Shown here: positions 52,910-54,852 of the stretch, piece by piece
How positions within the stretch are numbered: position 1 is the stretch's first letter
How the letters are laid out: the number at the start of each line of letters is the position of its first letter
Assembly (NCBI GenBank): GCA_903834635.1
Contig: CAILJO010000094.1
Location: forward strand, 1 to 54,852
DNA from: an uncultured Micrococcales bacterium
GTDB lineage: Bacteria > Actinomycetota > Actinomycetes > Actinomycetales > Microbacteriaceae
Direction: 5' to 3'
Length of the DNA stretch: 54,852 nt
Notes under the pieces: generated by a model
Told to the model about the DNA's origin: nothing
What the model saw: the letters and a program-made list of their open reading frames with translations, nothing else
Databases searched by the model: none
Position numbers and translations under genes: made by a program

Positions 52910-53839
52910 CTACCGCCGAGCACGTGGATGCGCTGTCGAATACACCTCTCGAAGGGCATCAACAGTTATCAACGTGTAGATCTGTGTCGTTGCAACCGAC
53001 GAGTGTCCAAGAAGTTCCTGGACAACTCGAACATCGGCACCACCTTCGAGAAGATGGGTTGCAAATGAGTGACGAAGTGTGTGTGGCGAAATTTCTTTTT
53101 GAATCGCAGCCTTTTCTCCCGCTTGAGCGATTATTTGCCAAACCGTTTGCCGGCTAAGTCGCGAGCCGCGTTGGTTCAAGAAGAGTGCGGGCGTTCCTCG
53201 ACCGAGTACAGCGAGCGTAGGACGAACACGCACTAGATAGGCTTCCAAAGCGCGCTGCGCGAAGGATCCGACAGGAACGACGCGCTCCTTTGAGCCCTTT
53301 CCGAATAACCGGATCAGAGTTGGATCAACTAGGTCATCCAAATCGATGTTGGTGATTTCAGATACACGACCTCCGGTTGCGTAGAGCAACTCTAAAATGG
53401 CGCGGTCTCGAACTTTGATTGGATCCAACGCGATAGCGTCTTCATCTCCGGCATCCGGTCCAGATGCAGCCAGCAGTCTCTCGACCTCATCTATGGTGAT
53501 TGCCTTTGGCAGGCGACGAGGCGGCTTTGGCGGCTTAACTCGAGCCGCACTGTCATTGAGAGTGGTTCCCTCGATTAGCCAGTATTTGTGTAGCCCTCGG
53601 ACCCCAGATAAGACTCGTGCGACCGAAGTTGCCGACATGCCCCAACGCGAACTCAAGGCCTGACCGAAATCAGAAACCGTCAGTTCGGTGATTTTTTCTG
53701 GAGTTTCAATCGCCCGATCTTTCAGAAACTCTAAATATCTAGCAAGATCCCTGCGATAGGCCGAGATAGTGTTTTTGGACATCCCCCGCTCGACGGTGAG
53801 GTGCCGAAGATAGCCATCGATCAGCTTTTGCAGGTCCAT
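52910..53839 (-). CDS. xerD: Tyrosine recombinase XerD
   Basis: Site-specific recombinase that resolves chromosome dimers at dif with XerC. The 309-residue protein has the SAM-like N-terminal domain (about 1-90) and the catalytic domain with Arg in YATGGRVSE near residue 150, HTLRHSFATHLL near 253 and nucleophile Tyr288 in TTQIYT. Position between a NUDIX gene and parA is as in other Actinobacteria, which argues against a mobile integrase. No dif site is evident nearby. Confidence 0.94.
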   Translation of the reverse strand: MDLQKLIDGYLRHLTVERGMSKNTISAYRRDLARYLEFLKDRAIETPEKITELTVSDFGQALSSRWGMSATSVARVLSGVRGLHKYWLIEGTTLNDSAARVKPPKPPRRLPKAITIDEVERLLAASGPDAGDEDAIALDPIKVRDRAILELLYATGGRVSEITNIDLDDLVDPTLIRLFGKGSKERVVPVGSFAQRALEAYLVRVRPTLAVLGRGTPALFLNQRGSRLSRQTVWQIIAQAGEKAAIQKEISPHTLRHSFATHLLEGGADVRVVQELLGHSSVATTQIYTLITVDALREVYSTAHPRARR

Positions 53840-53843
53840 CGAA

Positions 53844-54398
53844 CTATTTTTGTCGGCTGGCTAGAGCCAACATTGCTACAACGGCGACCGGGCTCTGAAT
53901 CTCAGAAGTCTTCACTGAACGCAAAGCATCTGAGAATGGCACCCAACGCACCTCCATGTCCATTTCTTCACCTTCGCGTTGATAATCCGATTCGACAGGA
54001 TGAACATCTGTCGCGAGAAAGATGTCAATCTGCTCGCTGTTGCCCCCGGGAGAGGCGTGGAAAGTTTGAAGAAGCTCCCAGTTTTTTGCCTCGTAAAAGG
54101 TTTCTTCGAGAAGTTCACGTTTTGCCGCATCTAGGTGCGACTCTCCCGCAACGTCGAGCAGACCGGCAGGTATCTCCCAAAGAAATTTGCGAACGGGGTG
54201 CCGGTATTGGCGAATCATTAAGACTTCGTTGTCGCGATTTACCGCAACTACAGCAACGGCGCCAGGGTGCTCGATAAAGTCGCGCACGAGAGTTTGGCCA
54301 CTGTAATCGAAGGTCTCTCTAACCACATTCCAAACCCGCCCCTCGAAAGCAATCTCTCGAAGGCTAGGTTCGACATTGACCGACTGGTCTTTAGGCAT
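53844..54398 (-). CDS. NUDIX hydrolase, ADP-ribose pyrophosphatase-like
   Basis: Hydrolyses nucleotide diphosphate linkages, probably ADP-ribose. From ATG 54398 (MPKDQSVNV), which overlaps the pyrG stop by 8 bp, it has 184 residues. The Nudix box G-x5-E-x7-REx2EE is seen as [18 protein letters not shown] and LEET near residue 93, after IRQYRHPV and LWEIPAG. It is the Rv1700-like gene of the conserved pyrG-nudix-xerD order. The specific substrate is inferred. Confidence 0.92.
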   Translation of the reverse strand: MPKDQSVNVEPSLREIAFEGRVWNVVRETFDYSGQTLVRDFIEHPGAVAVVAVNRDNEVLMIRQYRHPVRKFLWEIPAGLLDVAGESHLDAAKRELLEETFYEAKNWELLQTFHASPGGNSEQIDIFLATDVHPVESDYQREGEEMDMEVRWVPFSDALRSVKTSEIQSPVAVVAMLALASRQK

Positions 54399-54852
54399 CT
54401 GCCTCAACTTCGAAGAGTCGACTTGCAACCTGGCGAGCCAGTGCAGCATCGACTAATCCTCGGAATAGCGGATGGGCGTGAGTTGGTCGCGACTTGAACT
54501 CAGGGTGAGCCTGCGTTGCAACGTAGAAAGGATGCACTTCGCGAGGCAACTCAACGTACTCAACAAGGTGGTCATCAGGAGATGTTCCAGAGAAGACCAA
54601 ACCAGCATCAGAAATCTGTGGGCGATACGAATTGTTGACCTCGTAGCGGTGACGGTGTCGCTCTTCAGAGGTTGGCGAGTCGTAAAGTGATTCAACAATC
54701 GAACCTGGCTTTAGCTTGGCCGTGTAAAGACCCAAACGCATGGTGCCACCAAGATCTCCGGACTCCAGGATTGCGACCTGCTCAGCAATCGTCGCAATAA
54801 CAGGGTTCTTTGACTCTGGGTCGAACTCACTCGAAGATGCATCACCGATGCC
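54391..54852 (-). CDS. pyrG: CTP synthase PyrG, C-terminal part
   Basis: The gene runs off the right edge; only the last 153 codons are in the window. This is the glutamine amidotransferase side of CTP synthase, which makes CTP from UTP with glutamine. The frame includes [26 protein letters not shown] and the late [18 protein letters not shown], the catalytic His-Glu region of the class I amidotransferase. There is no disruption in the visible part. Confidence 0.96.
   Translation of the reverse strand, partial: GIGDASSSEFDPESKNPVIATIAEQVAILESGDLGGTMRLGLYTAKLKPGSIVESLYDSPTSEERHRHRYEVNNSYRPQISDAGLVFSGTSPDDHLVEYVELPREVHPFYVATQAHPEFKSRPTHAHPLFRGLVDAALARQVASRLFEVEADA

Noticed and set aside
52910-53839. 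Tyrosine recombinase as a mobile-element integrase
   Set aside because: XerD-like length and motifs and a conserved core-gene neighbourhood; no attachment sites, phage or plasmid genes nearby.

Overview
The window is a gene-dense stretch of an actinobacterial chromosome, most likely from Microbacteriaceae. The small genes, few spacers and moderate base composition would fit a streamlined freshwater member such as the Luna group (Rhodoluna/Aquiluna); that narrower placement is inference. The actinobacterial assignment rests on gene order. The division and cell-wall cluster continues through sepF and divIVA to dnaE. An Rv2175c-type regulator sits divergent from a PASTA kinase beside a class II DAHP synthase. 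A garA-ftsR-merR group follows pgsA. The pyrG-NUDIX-xerD-parA-scpAB-rluB-cmk-der order matches other Actinobacteria. I see no insertion sequence, prophage, CRISPR array, rRNA or toxin-antitoxin pair, and no gene-free stretch over 300 bases.

Layout. At 1-5.5 kb are the B12-dependent ribonucleotide reductase nrdJ, its repressor nrdR with tandem NrdR boxes and adjoining DnaA boxes, hisD, and a flavin reductase that overlaps dnaE tail to tail. At 5.5-11.2 kb, leftward, are dnaE, rluD, lspA and divIVA. From 11.3 to 28.1 kb is the leftward dcw cluster: mraZ, rsmH, ftsL, ftsI, murE, murF, mraY, murD, ftsW, murG, murC, ftsQ, ftsZ, yggS, sepF. It has stop/start overlaps at most junctions, MraZ-type operator repeats, and an mraW-motif-like RNA before rsmH. 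From 28.2 to 38.9 kb are a DUF3040 protein, a polyprenyl diphosphate synthase, the regulator/PASTA-kinase pair, a glucokinase-plsC-aroG operon, an acyl-CoA synthetase, peptide deformylase and a MinD-like ATPase. From 38.9 to 46 kb are pyruvate carboxylase, a second ParA-like ATPase, two MerR regulators, GarA and a phosphatidyltransferase. From 46 kb to the end are tRNA-Pro(GGG), der, cmk, tyrA, aroH, rluB, scpB, scpA, parA, xerD, a NUDIX hydrolase and the C-terminal part of pyrG.

How the genes fit together. Most of the window serves envelope growth and division (lipid II synthesis, divisome, polar growth), chromosome replication and segregation (NrdJ, DnaE, ParA, ScpAB, XerD), and aromatic amino acid synthesis (AroG, AroH, TyrA). 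Phospho-signalling is represented by the PASTA kinase and the FHA protein GarA, its plausible substrate, next to FtsR, a regulator known in Corynebacterium to act on ftsZ.

No wholly new multi-gene system is visible. The most useful unexplained signals are non-coding: the NrdR/DnaA site cluster, the mraZ-rsmH leader RNA, palindromic operators on both sides of pyc and before the merR gene, a motif shared by the ftsZ and merR upstream regions, and two leaderless GTG genes with the same promoter geometry. The atypical MurE specificity motif is the most interesting protein observation.
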